Assembly (NCBI GenBank): GCA_022571515.1
Contig: JACZXQ010000002.1
Coordinates: 62,001 to 126,000, forward strand
DNA: 64,000 nt
Direction of reading: 5' to 3'
DNA from: Gemmatimonadota bacterium
GTDB lineage: Bacteria > Gemmatimonadota > Gemmatimonadetes > Longimicrobiales > Gaopeijiaceae
Part shown: positions 1 to 8,400 of the stretch, one piece after another
Numbering within the stretch: the stretch's first letter is position 1
Layout of the letters: each line of letters opens with the position of its first letter
Made by a program: the position numbers and the translations under genes
The notes under the pieces: generated by a model
Database searches by the model: none
Told to the model about the DNA's origin: nothing
The model's input: only the letters and a program-made list of their open reading frames with translations

Positions 1-341
1 ACTTCCAGGGCGTGTAGGCGGTCTTCACGGCTATCGAGCCCGGTCACCATGATGATGGGTGTCGAAGAGCACTCGGGATCTGCGCGCACCGCCCGCGCGA
101 CATCGAACCCATCCATGCCCGGCATGTCGGCATCCAGAAGGATCAGGTCGATTCCGAGACGGAGTTTGGCCATGGCCTCGAGCCCGTCCGCCGCGGCTTC
201 CCCGAGGTGTCCGAAAGCCTCGAGGGCACGCAGCATCGCGTCACGGCTGGTCTCCGAGTCGTCGACGACGAGCACACGGGATGGGAAGCTGCTTCGTGCC
301 ATGGTCGGTGCCCCATCTCGGGACGTCAACTCGAGTGTCAT
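1..341 (-). CDS. Response regulator receiver protein, cut by window edge
   Basis: This gene reads from an ATG at 341 leftwards off the window, so only about 113 N-terminal residues are visible. They form a CheY-like receiver: a VLVVDD acidic pocket near residue 23, the phosphoacceptor Asp in LILLDADMPGMDGFD, and the Thr-containing IIMVTG strand. An inner ATG at 302 (MARSSFPSRV) is an alternative start. The ATG at 341 overlaps the TGA of the upstream hybrid kinase (ATGA), so the two are probably translationally coupled and this may be a downstream phosphorelay partner. Any output domain lies outside the window. Confidence 0.85.
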   Translation of the reverse strand, partial: MTLELTSRDGAPTMARSSFPSRVLVVDDSETSRDAMLRALEAFGHLGEAAADGLEAMAKLRLGIDLILLDADMPGMDGFDVARAVRADPECSSTPIIMVTGLDSREDRLHALE

Positions 342-3103
342 GATCCCACCACTGGTGCGGAGTCCTGCGACTCGTTCAGCGCTCCCCGGACGGCCTCGGC
401 CAGACCGGTCGCATCCCAGGGTTTCCGAAGGAAGGGCACGTCAGCGTCCAAGACGGAGCCTCCAACCTCGGGCTGGCTGTAACCACTCGTGAAGAGGAAG
501 GCGGGTCTCGGCTCCCAGTCGTGGGTCGCCTCGTAGAGTTTGGCCCCGCCTAACTCGGGCATGATGATGTCGGTAACCACGAGGGAGATCTCTGCTCGAT
601 GCGCCTCGAGCAGCTCCATTGCCTTCCGCCCGTTCTCGGCCAGCAGGACGCGGTAGCCTAAGCGATCCAGGACGCGCTGGCCCGCACGCCGCACTGGATC
701 TTCGTCCTCCACCAAGAGCACCGTGGCTCCGGAGTGGGCACCCGGTTCGCTGCGGGGAGCCGCTGTCTTCCTGGGGCTCTGTTCGTCTTCGTCGGGCCCC
801 GCCACGGGGAGACTGATCGTGAACGTCGAACCGAGCCCAGGCTCGGAGGCGACTCGGGTGGTGCCGCCGTGCCGGCGTACGAGCCCATGGACCATCGCCA
901 GACCGAGGCCGGTCCCCTTGCCCCGATCCTTTGTGGTGAAGAACGGCTCGAAGGCCCGTTCAAGGGTCTCCTCGTCCATTCCGATTCCCGTGTCCCGAAC
1001 AGCGATCTCGACCCGTGGCTCGCCATCCGACTCGGTCCGTCCGGTCTCGGCGCCCGTAACGCAGGTCGAGATCACCAGCGTGCCTCCTTCGGGCATCGCG
1101 TCACGAGCGTTCGTCGCGAGATTCAAGAGAATCTGCTGGATGCCGCTCCGATCGACGTTGATCAACGCCCCGGCGTGGGCTTCCTGTAGAGTCAACTCGA
1201 TGTTCTCCGGGAGGAGACGTTTGAGGAGTGCTACGGTGTCTGTGAGAATCTCCGACGGGTCGACGACCTCGAGTTCGAGGTACTCGTCGCGTGAGAAGAC
1301 CATGAGCCTCTTGATCAGGTCCGCTCCGCTCCTCGCGGCGCTTTCGATATCCCGCACCTCGGACCTCATATCGACCGCCTCGGGAGGCAGCTCCATCGCC
1401 AGGAGTTGAGCGTTGGTGAGGATCGCCGCGAGAACGTTGTTGAAGTCATGGGCGATGCCACCCGTCAGCTCCCCCACAGCCTCCATCTTCTGTGCCTGGC
1501 GAAGCTGTTGCTCGAGGGCGCGTTCGTTGCTGATGTCTCGCCCGATGCCCACGAAGTTCTGGGTTCGACCCTCGGCGTCCTGGATGGGGAAGATGGTAGA
1601 CAGTTGGTGGTACTCGGTCCCGTCCTTCCGGCGGTTCACGAAGTCTCTGGTCCACGGGCGCCCCGCCGTGAGCTCGGCCCACATCTCCTCGTAGAAGGAG
1701 GGCGGGTGCCGGCCGCTGCTAAGGAGCCGTGGGGCTTGGCCGATCACCTCTTCTCTGCTGTATCCGGTGATGGTCTCGAAGGCCGGGTTGGCGTACTGGA
1801 TGTTCCCCTCCGTGTCCGTGATGATCACGGAACTAGAGGACTGTTCCACCACCGCACTGAGAAGGGTGCGTTTGCGTTCGCTTTCTCTGGCTGTCGTGAC
1901 ATCCAAGAGGACGCCTCGAACCACGTGAGAGTCGTCGTTCGACATCGACGGACCGACGACCGCACGGTCCCTGATCCAGAGGAAGCGCCCATCCTCATGG
2001 GAGATCCGGTATTCGATATCCAGCGAGCCGGAGTCGCGCGCGGCCCATGCAGCCTTCCTCACCCTGTCGCGATCGTCCGGGTGGATTCGCTCGAAGAAGA
2101 ACTCCGGGTCGTCGAGCCGGTCAGCCGGGATCCCCAACAGGTCCGCGATCTGCGGGCTCAACCACCTCATGGAGGTGGGCTCATCCACGGAGGCCTCGTA
2201 CGTCACGACCGGCAGGTGTTCCAGGATGGCTCGATAGTACTCCGTCGACGCGCGGAGTCGCTCCTCGGCTTCCACTCGCTCGGTGATGTCCCGTACGACA
2301 GCCGAAACGAACCTCTCTCCACCCTCGTCCCAGGAACCCCGAGTGAGCTCGATCGGAACCTCGACTCCGCTCTTGTGGAGGCCTATCGTACGTGTCTGGC
2401 TCAGCGAAGCCAACCGCCCACCACTCGCGGCCGCGTTCATGTCGGCTTCGTGCTGTGCGCGGAGTTGCTCGGGCACGATTGTGATCAAGGGCTCGCCCAG
2501 TATCTCGTCTGCGGAAAAGCCGAAAATGGAGGTCGCGGCACGGTTCCAGAAACGGATCCGGTCGGCCGCGTCCGACACGATCATCGCGTCGGCGGTGGAG
2601 TCCGCAAACGCGGACAATCTCATTTCAATCGATGTCCGCTCATCCTCGGCCTGCCTGCGCGCGCGTCGAATCCGGGCGCTCTCGAGCGCGGCTTTCACCG
2701 CGGGCCCCAGACGGAGGAGGCTGTCCTTCAGCAGGTAGTCGGCGACACCGGCCTGAAGACATTGGAGGGCGACTTCCTCGGTCACCGTGCCCGAGATGAG
2801 GATCACGGGCGTATCGAGACCGAACTCCTTCACGATTCGGAGCGCCCGCATGCTGGAGAACCGGGGCAGGCTGTAGTCCGCCAAGACGATGTCGGGTTTG
2901 AACTCCTCCAGCGCCTCGCGAAACTCCGACTCGACTTCCACACGGCGGGTGACGCATTCGAGCCCACTGCGAACGAGCTCGTGAAGCATGAGCTCGGCGT
3001 CCCATGGCATGTCTTCAACGATCAGGACTCGAGTTCGAGTCTCCACCCCGGGTGCGGCGCTCACGCAATCCATATGCTCGGTCTCCAATGTCTCGGTTCC
3101 CAT
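338..3103 (-). CDS. Hybrid sensor histidine kinase (REC-PAS-PAS-PAS-HisKA-HATPase-REC)
   Basis: Predicted cytoplasmic hybrid kinase of about 921 residues. In order it has an N-terminal receiver (roughly 25-145, Asp in IVLADYSLPRF), three PAS modules (about 160-530), a HisKA helix with GGIAHDFNNVLAA, an HATPase with the DTGIGMDEE and GKGTGLGLA boxes, and a C-terminal receiver (about 795-910, Asp in VVTDIIMPELGG). No membrane segment is seen. I chose the ATG at 3103 because it aligns with the ATG of the next gene in the duplicated copy (4699); an in-frame ATG at 3154 lies inside the conserved spacer, and an ATG at 3073 has a GGAG nine bases upstream. It is last but one in a minus-strand array of signalling genes. 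No substrate or signal can be inferred. Confidence 0.9.
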   Translation of the reverse strand: MGTETLETEHMDCVSAAPGVETRTRVLIVEDMPWDAELMLHELVRSGLECVTRRVEVESEFREALEEFKPDIVLADYSLPRFSSMRALRIVKEFGLDTPVILISGTVTEEVALQCLQAGVADYLLKDSLLRLGPAVKAALESARIRRARRQAEDERTSIEMRLSAFADSTADAMIVSDAADRIRFWNRAATSIFGFSADEILGEPLITIVPEQLRAQHEADMNAAASGGRLASLSQTRTIGLHKSGVEVPIELTRGSWDEGGERFVSAVVRDITERVEAEERLRASTEYYRAILEHLPVVTYEASVDEPTSMRWLSPQIADLLGIPADRLDDPEFFFERIHPDDRDRVRKAAWAARDSGSLDIEYRISHEDGRFLWIRDRAVVGPSMSNDDSHVVRGVLLDVTTARESERKRTLLSAVVEQSSSSVIITDTEGNIQYANPAFETITGYSREEVIGQAPRLLSSGRHPPSFYEEMWAELTAGRPWTRDFVNRRKDGTEYHQLSTIFPIQDAEGRTQNFVGIGRDISNERALEQQLRQAQKMEAVGELTGGIAHDFNNVLAAILTNAQLLAMELPPEAVDMRSEVRDIESAARSGADLIKRLMVFSRDEYLELEVVDPSEILTDTVALLKRLLPENIELTLQEAHAGALINVDRSGIQQILLNLATNARDAMPEGGTLVISTCVTGAETGRTESDGEPRVEIAVRDTGIGMDEETLERAFEPFFTTKDRGKGTGLGLAMVHGLVRRHGGTTRVASEPGLGSTFTISLPVAGPDEDEQSPRKTAAPRSEPGAHSGATVLLVEDEDPVRRAGQRVLDRLGYRVLLAENGRKAMELLEAHRAEISLVVTDIIMPELGGAKLYEATHDWEPRPAFLFTSGYSQPEVGGSVLDADVPFLRKPWDATGLAEAVRGALNESQDSAPVVGS

Positions 3104-3137
3104 GTCGGTGAGGAGGTTGTCCACGTCCACCGGCGAA

Positions 3138-3152
3138 GGCACGACGCGTGCC
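3138..3152. promoter_or_regulatory. Palindrome GGCACG-N3-CGTGCC in conserved spacer
   Basis: Inverted repeat with six-base arms, about 35 bases upstream of the kinase start at 3103. The same element sits at 4735-4749 at the same distance from the start of the double-receiver gene. Conservation between the duplicate spacers makes it a candidate operator; no regulator is identified. Confidence 0.35.
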
Positions 3153-3367
3153 ACGACCTACCGATCGGGCGGAAGCGAAGCTACGAGCGCCGTAACATGT
3201 TGCGGGAGAACCGCTTGGATGGCTCGCGGCCTCAGGGCTTCAGCGATGGCACCCGGTCCAGAAGAGGCTCGTCGCGTCACACGAATGTGACACGGCGACG
3301 GGACGAGTCGCGGGGACATGACAGGCCCCCGATCGTGACCGCCGATTCCGGAGTGTTCAGCAGCCGT

Positions 3368-3802
3368 TCAAGCATCCTCGGCCTGGGGCCTGTGATCGAT
3401 ACGAAGCCAATACTCGCCCACGCGACCCATCGTCTCCGTGAGCTCGTCGAACCCGATGGGCTTCACGACGTAGCTGTTGGCGCCGAGCGAGTACGCCCGC
3501 TGAACGTCGCTCTCCAGGGCGGACGAGGTCAGCACGACCACGGGAATCGAGCGGGTCTTGGCATCACCTTTGACACGTCGGAGCACCTCGAAGCCATCGA
3601 CCTTCGGCATCTTCAGGTCCAGGAGGATCACCCGTGGCAGCGCCGAGGCTGGGAGATCTGCGAGGATCTTGATGGCCTCCGCCCCATCTCTGGCCACCCG
3701 CACGGTCAACCCAGGCAGGTGTCTCCGGAGGGCATCGACGAACAGCTCCACATCCTGCCGGTTGTCATCGACGATGAGGATCTCGACCCGCGTTGCGCTC
3801 AC
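3368..3802 (-). CDS. Rcp1-type single-domain response regulator (copy A)
   Basis: A 144-residue stand-alone receiver starting at GTG 3802. It has the acidic pair in LIVDDN, the phosphoacceptor Asp in VILLDLKMPKVDG, Thr in VVLTSSA and the conserved Lys in YVVKPIGF. The C-terminal EYWLRID motif is typical of the Rcp1 group that partners phytochrome-like kinases. It is about 80% identical by hand alignment to the regulator at 4966-5400. Unlike that copy it has no kinase directly upstream; it follows the double-receiver gene by 39 bases. It probably acts by protein-protein phosphotransfer and has no DNA-binding domain. Confidence 0.92.
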   Translation of the reverse strand: MSATRVEILIVDDNRQDVELFVDALRRHLPGLTVRVARDGAEAIKILADLPASALPRVILLDLKMPKVDGFEVLRRVKGDAKTRSIPVVVLTSSALESDVQRAYSLGANSYVVKPIGFDELTETMGRVGEYWLRIDHRPQAEDA

Positions 3803-3841
3803 GTGGCCCTCACGCTTCGGGGGAGTCGGCCGACACCTCGG

Positions 3842-4699
3842 TCACGCCTGCCCGCATCCCGGAAGGGGTTTGGCCAGGATGCCGCGCGTCTTGCGAATCA
3901 GGTCGCCGGCTTGGAACGGCTTCTCGATGAAGTCGATCAGCTGGCGGGGTGTGACGGGTTCGAGCGCCCGGCGATCTACGCATGAGGACATATAGAGAAT
4001 CCTCATGTTTGCTCGGATTTCGGAAATCTTCGACGCCAATGCGAAGCCGCTCATCAGCGGCAGGAGTATGTCGAGGAGGATCAGGTCGATGCGTGAGCGG
4101 TACGTCGTGAAGAGCTCGAGGGCTTGAGCGGGTGTCGCGGCCGTGAAAACCTGGTATCCGGCCGTGGCCAACAGCTTGCGAGTGGAAGTAAGAACCAACT
4201 GGTTGTCATCGACCACCAGGACCGTCTCCCGATTGCGCCCCCGGCCACCGGCCCACCCCCGTTCGTTACCCAGCACGCTTGCCGCAAGCCTGCCGAGCTC
4301 GACCGCCCCGAAAGGCTTCGCGAGGTAGTCGACCGAAGATGTGGAAAGACCATACAGCTCCCCCAACTCCTTCTCGCTGAGGCTCGACATGAAGATGAAG
4401 TGAGTCCCCGGCCGAAGTGCGGCGATGGTGTGCGACAGGTCTGGGCCATTCATGAGCGGCAATTCAACGTTCGTGAGGACCAGATCGATGGGCGCGTCGA
4501 GGACTGCCCGGAGAGCACCCTCGGGATCCCTGGCGGAAACGACGCTGTAGCCGAGTCGCTCGAGGACGAGGACCGCGCTTGCACGGAAGGAATCGTCATC
4601 TTCCAGCACCAGGACGGTCTCTACGTGGGTGCGTGGACGCTCGAGAGAGTTCCCCGGTGACGACTGCTCAGTAGTAGTAAGCACGAGTCGGGCTCTCAT
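3842..4699 (-). CDS. Tandem double-receiver protein with one degenerate phosphosite
   Basis: A 285-residue protein made of two receiver domains (about 28-145 and 155-275) and no output domain. The first has the acidic triplet in LVLEDDD and the conserved Lys in LAKPFGA, but the phosphoacceptor Asp is Asn (IDLVLTNVELPLMNG). The second keeps its Asp (LILLDILLPLMSG) and Lys (FIEKPFQ). The first domain is therefore probably a non-phosphorylatable docking or dimerisation module and the second the active one. The start ATG at 4699 aligns with the kinase start at 3103 in the duplicated spacer. It lies between the two duplicate regulators in the minus-strand array. Confidence 0.88.
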   Translation of the reverse strand: MRARLVLTTTEQSSPGNSLERPRTHVETVLVLEDDDSFRASAVLVLERLGYSVVSARDPEGALRAVLDAPIDLVLTNVELPLMNGPDLSHTIAALRPGTHFIFMSSLSEKELGELYGLSTSSVDYLAKPFGAVELGRLAASVLGNERGWAGGRGRNRETVLVVDDNQLVLTSTRKLLATAGYQVFTAATPAQALELFTTYRSRIDLILLDILLPLMSGFALASKISEIRANMRILYMSSCVDRRALEPVTPRQLIDFIEKPFQAGDLIRKTRGILAKPLPGCGQA

Positions 4700-4734
4700 C
4701 TGGGTGAGAACGTTGTTCTACGTCCACCGCAAAA

Positions 4735-4749
4735 GGCACGACTCGTGCC
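4735..4749. promoter_or_regulatory. Palindrome GGCACGA-N-TCGTGCC in conserved spacer
   Basis: Seven-base arms around one central base, about 36 bases upstream of the ATG at 4699. It is the more perfect version of the element at 3138-3152. Neighbouring short palindromes in this spacer include AACATGTT near 4792 and a GGCGCTC/GAGCGCC pair near 4774. Confidence 0.35.
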
Positions 4750-4965
4750 AAGAGCAACCGATCGGGCGGAAGCGGCGCTCCGAGCGCCGTAACATGTTTC
4801 GGCAGAATCGTTTGGATGGATCGCGAACTCAGGGCTTCAGCGATGGCAGGAGGTCCGGAAGAGGCTCGTCGCGTCACGCGAATGTGACACGGCGACTGGA
4901 CGAGTCACGTCGACATGACAGGCCGCCGATCATGACCCCGCGGTTCCAGAGCCTTCAGCAGCCGA

Positions 4966-5400
4966 TCAAGCGCCTTCGCCCTGGGGCCCACGATCGATAC
5001 GAAGCCAATACTCCGCCACACGACCCACCGTCTCCGTGAACTCCTCGAACTCCATCGGCTTCACGACGTAGCTGTTTGCCCCGAGCGAGTACGCGAGCTG
5101 AACATCGCTCTTCAGGGCGGACGAGGTCAGCACGACCACGGGAATCGAGCGGGTCTTGGCATCCCCTTTGACACGTCGGAGCACCTCGAAGCCATCGACC
5201 TTCGGCATCTTCAGGTCCAGGAGGATTACCCGAGGCGCTGCTGAGGCCGGACGATCCTCGAAGATCGCGATGGCTTCCGCCCCGTCTCTAACCACGAGCG
5301 TGGTCATGCCCGGCAGGCGTCTCCGCAGGGCATCGACGACCAGCTCCGCATCCTGCGCGTTGTCATCGACGATGAGGACATCGGTCCGGGTTGCGTTCAC
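4966..5400 (-). CDS. Rcp1-type single-domain response regulator (copy B)
   Basis: A 144-residue receiver starting at GTG 5400. The GTG overlaps the TGA of the kinase at 5397-8945, so this is very probably its cognate regulator. Motifs: LIVDDN acidic pocket, Asp in VILLDLKMPKVDG, Thr in VVLTSSA, Lys in YVVKPMEF, and the C-terminal EYWLRID motif of the Rcp1 group. A longer open frame upstream exists but lies inside the kinase coding region. Differences from copy A cluster at the N-terminus and around residues 34-54, the region usually involved in partner recognition. Confidence 0.92.
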   Translation of the reverse strand: MNATRTDVLIVDDNAQDAELVVDALRRRLPGMTTLVVRDGAEAIAIFEDRPASAAPRVILLDLKMPKVDGFEVLRRVKGDAKTRSIPVVVLTSSALKSDVQLAYSLGANSYVVKPMEFEEFTETVGRVAEYWLRIDRGPQGEGA

Positions 5401-8400
5401 GTCACTTCCGAGGTGCGGCGAAGCCGGAAGAAGACCGTGGCGCCCGCGTCGACCTCGCCTTCGGCCCACACCTCTCCCCCATGTCTCCGGACGATGCGCT
5501 GGACGGTGGCCAGGCCCACCCCCGTCCCCGGAAACTCCTCTTGATAGTGCAGCCTCTGGAACACACCAAAGAGCTTGTCCACGTATTCCATGTCGAAGCC
5601 CGCACCGTTGTCCCGAACACGGAAGACCCAGTGGTCGGGCTCTTCCTGACAGTCGACCTCGATGCGGGCCACCTCTCTACCTCCGGTGAACTTGAGCGCG
5701 TTGTCCAGCAGGTTCGCCCAGACCTGCCGCATGAGCGCGAGATCTGCCCGAACGGTCGGCAGCTCACCCAAGGAGAAGTCGACCGTGCGATCACCCTCCA
5801 GCTTCGAGACGTTCAAGAGGTCCGAGAAGACGGCCTGTGCCAACTCCCGCATGTCCACATCGGAGATCACCATTTCGACCCGTCCGATGCGCGAGAACGC
5901 CAGAAGGTCATCGATGAGACGTGCCATCTGTTGGGCGCTACTGCGCACCACGCCCAGCAACCTCTGCCCGTCCTCCGCCAGCGACGAACCGTGTTCCTCC
6001 TCCAACATTGCCGAGTACCCGTCGATCGCACGAAGCGGGGCCTTCAGATCGTGGGATACGGAGTACGCGAAGGCCTCCAGCTCCTCGTTGGCCGCCACCA
6101 GCTGCTCGGTGCGCGCCTCGACCAGGTGTTCGAGCGCGACGTTCATCTCGCGCAGCTTCGTCCGCGCCGCCTCGAGCTCGGTGATGTCCCGCGCGTCGAC
6201 AACGAACCCTCTGACTTCGTTGTCAGCGCCAACATACGGATAGTAGCTGACGTCCATATAGACTCTCCCTGAAACAGGGAAATCAAACCACTCTTGGAAG
6301 TGAACTCTCTCACCGCCCAGACAACGGTCGGCATGGGGCCTGATGACCCCCTTGAAGCACTCCTCCCCAAACACCTCGCTCACCGTACTCCCGACCAGTT
6401 GGTCACGCGTCATCCCGAATGCTTTCAGGTAGGCCGAGTTCGCCGCAAGGTAGGTGTAGTCCTTGTCCAACAGCGCGAGCATGTCTGAGGAACTGGCGAC
6501 AATGACTTCGTTTCGGCGTAGCTCCTCTTCCGCCCGCTTGCGGTCGGTGATGTCGAGGACTACGCCCTGATAGTGCGTGACCTCACCTTCTTCATTTCTC
6601 CGCATCCGCGTGCGGTCGTCGATCCATCTTACCTGTCCGTCCTTGGTGACGATTCTGTACTCTTGGCTGAATTCGTCTCTACTCTTCTCTTCGAAGTATG
6701 TCCTATCCTGTTCACGCACTGTTTCCAGATCGTCGGCGTGGATGACGCTGGTGTAGGATACGTCGCCTGCCATGAACTCTTGGGCGGTGTAGCCGAACAA
6801 CTCCTTCACGTTCCTGGACACATATTGAACAGGCCAGCCTTCCTGGTTCTTCCACAGGAAAGCCACCGCCGGGCTGAGGTTGATGATGGTGTTCGCTTCC
6901 CGCAGCGCCTCTTCAGCCAGCTGGCGCTCCGTTACGTCGAGCACCATAGAGAGCACTCCGGACACTTCACCCGTCGCCTCGATCAGCGGTGTGTTGAACC
7001 ACTGGCAGGATATGACCGAACCGTCCTTGCGAAGGTTGTTTCCGGGTTCCGTATAGGAGGCCTCCTCACCAGCGACGAGCCTGTCCAACACCTCGGCCAC
7101 CGCCGGACGGACCTCCTCCGGCACGACGAGTTCGAGCAGCGTCCTGCCGATCGCTTCCTCGCTGGTGAAGCCGAAGATCCGTTCCGCTGCGGGGTTCCAG
7201 TGGGTCACCTTTCCGTTCGTATCCCACCGGATATAGCCCACCGGCATCCGGTCGATGCTGAGTTGCAGTCGGTCGCGAACGGCCAAAATCTCACGTTCGG
7301 CGCGCTTGCGCTCGGTGATGTCCTGGATGGTCCCCACCATCCGCACGGGGTTCCCGTCGGTGTCAAAACCCAGCTCACCCAGACCGTGCACCCACCGTTC
7401 AGCCCCATCCTCTACTCTGTTGATGCGGTATGCCTTGTCGAAGCGCTCATGGTCCGCCAGAACATTCGTAGCGAAATAGTCTTGCATCATTGATCGATCG
7501 TCCGGATGGACCATCTCAAGCCAGCCCTGCAGGTCCCTCGGATACTCTACGCCGATACCGAAGACCTCATCCAAGACAGAGGAGCTGCTCCAGGTGCCGC
7601 TGGGAATCTCCAGAGAGTATGAACCCAGCCCGGCAACTCTCTGCGATTCCGCGAGTTGAGCCTCACTCCTGTGCAACGCCTCCTCGGCTCGCTTGCGCTC
7701 CGTGATGTCGCGAACGAGGGCGAACACCTCGTCCTCCCCACAGGAAGCCAGACGGTACTCGTAGCTCCGGAGATCATCGCCCATGGGCAGCTCGTACTCG
7801 TGCTCCACGACGTCGCCGGTCTCCAGCGCCCGTCCAACGTCCTGCATCATGCGCTCGGCCAGATCGGCCGGCATCACGTCCGAGATCGTCTTGTCGAGGA
7901 AGTCCTCAGGGGAGGCGAAGGGCTCCATGCCTCGTCCGGGCATGTACTCCAGGTACGTGCCATCTCGCCGGATCTGAAACATCATGTCCGGCACGGTGGC
8001 CAGCAGTGCCCGAGCCCTCGCCTCGCTCTCACGCAGCGCGTCTTCCACCTGCTTGCGGTCGGTGATGTCCTGGATGGTCCCCAACATCCGCACGGGGTTC
8101 CCGTCGGTGTCAAAACCCATCTCACCCAGACCGTGCACCCACCGCTCAGCCCCGTCCTTTACTCTTTTGATGCGGTATGTCTTGTCAAAGCGCTCATGGT
8201 TCGCCAGAACATTCGTGGCGAAATAGTCGTGCATCATTGATCGATCGTCCGGATGGACGATCTCAAGCCAGCCCTGCGGGTCCCTCGGATACTCTACGCC
8301 GATACCGAAGACCTCATCCAGGACAGAGGAGCTGCTCCAGGTGCCGCTGGGAATATCCAGAGAGTATGAACCCAGCCCGGCAACTCTCTGCGATTCCGCG

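Larger units (their letters stand above)
3107..3802 (-). repeat. Duplicated regulator module, copy A
   Basis: This segment aligns over its whole length with 4703-5400. It contains an Rcp1-type regulator gene, the roughly 260-base spacer behind it, and stops just before the ATG of the next gene. The spacer is conserved as well as the coding part, including the blocks around the palindromes at 3138-3152 and the GTCAC/GTGAC pair near 3277. Beyond both ends similarity stops. Copies are direct repeats about 1.6 kb apart on the same strand. Confidence 0.85.
4703..5400 (-). repeat. Duplicated regulator module, copy B
   Basis: Partner of copy A at 3107-3802. It holds the regulator at 4966-5400 and the 266-base spacer up to the ATG at 4699. 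This copy sits directly behind its presumed cognate kinase (GTGA overlap), so it may be the ancestral arrangement and copy A the daughter. The direction is inference. Confidence 0.85.

Noticed and set aside
3104-3154. Longer start (ATG 3154) for the hybrid kinase
   Set aside because: The extra 17 codons fall in the duplicated spacer; the aligned copy starts its gene at the position matching 3103.
1406-3985. 859-codon open frame on the plus strand
   Set aside because: It lies antisense to the hybrid kinase and regulator, whose domains are clear. GC-rich third positions keep the reverse frame open, and its protein has no recognisable motif.
5401-5469. Upstream extension of the regulator at 4966-5400
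   Set aside because: The extension reads Arg/Gly-rich sequence inside the kinase HATPase. GTG 5400 gives the same 144-residue length as the duplicate.
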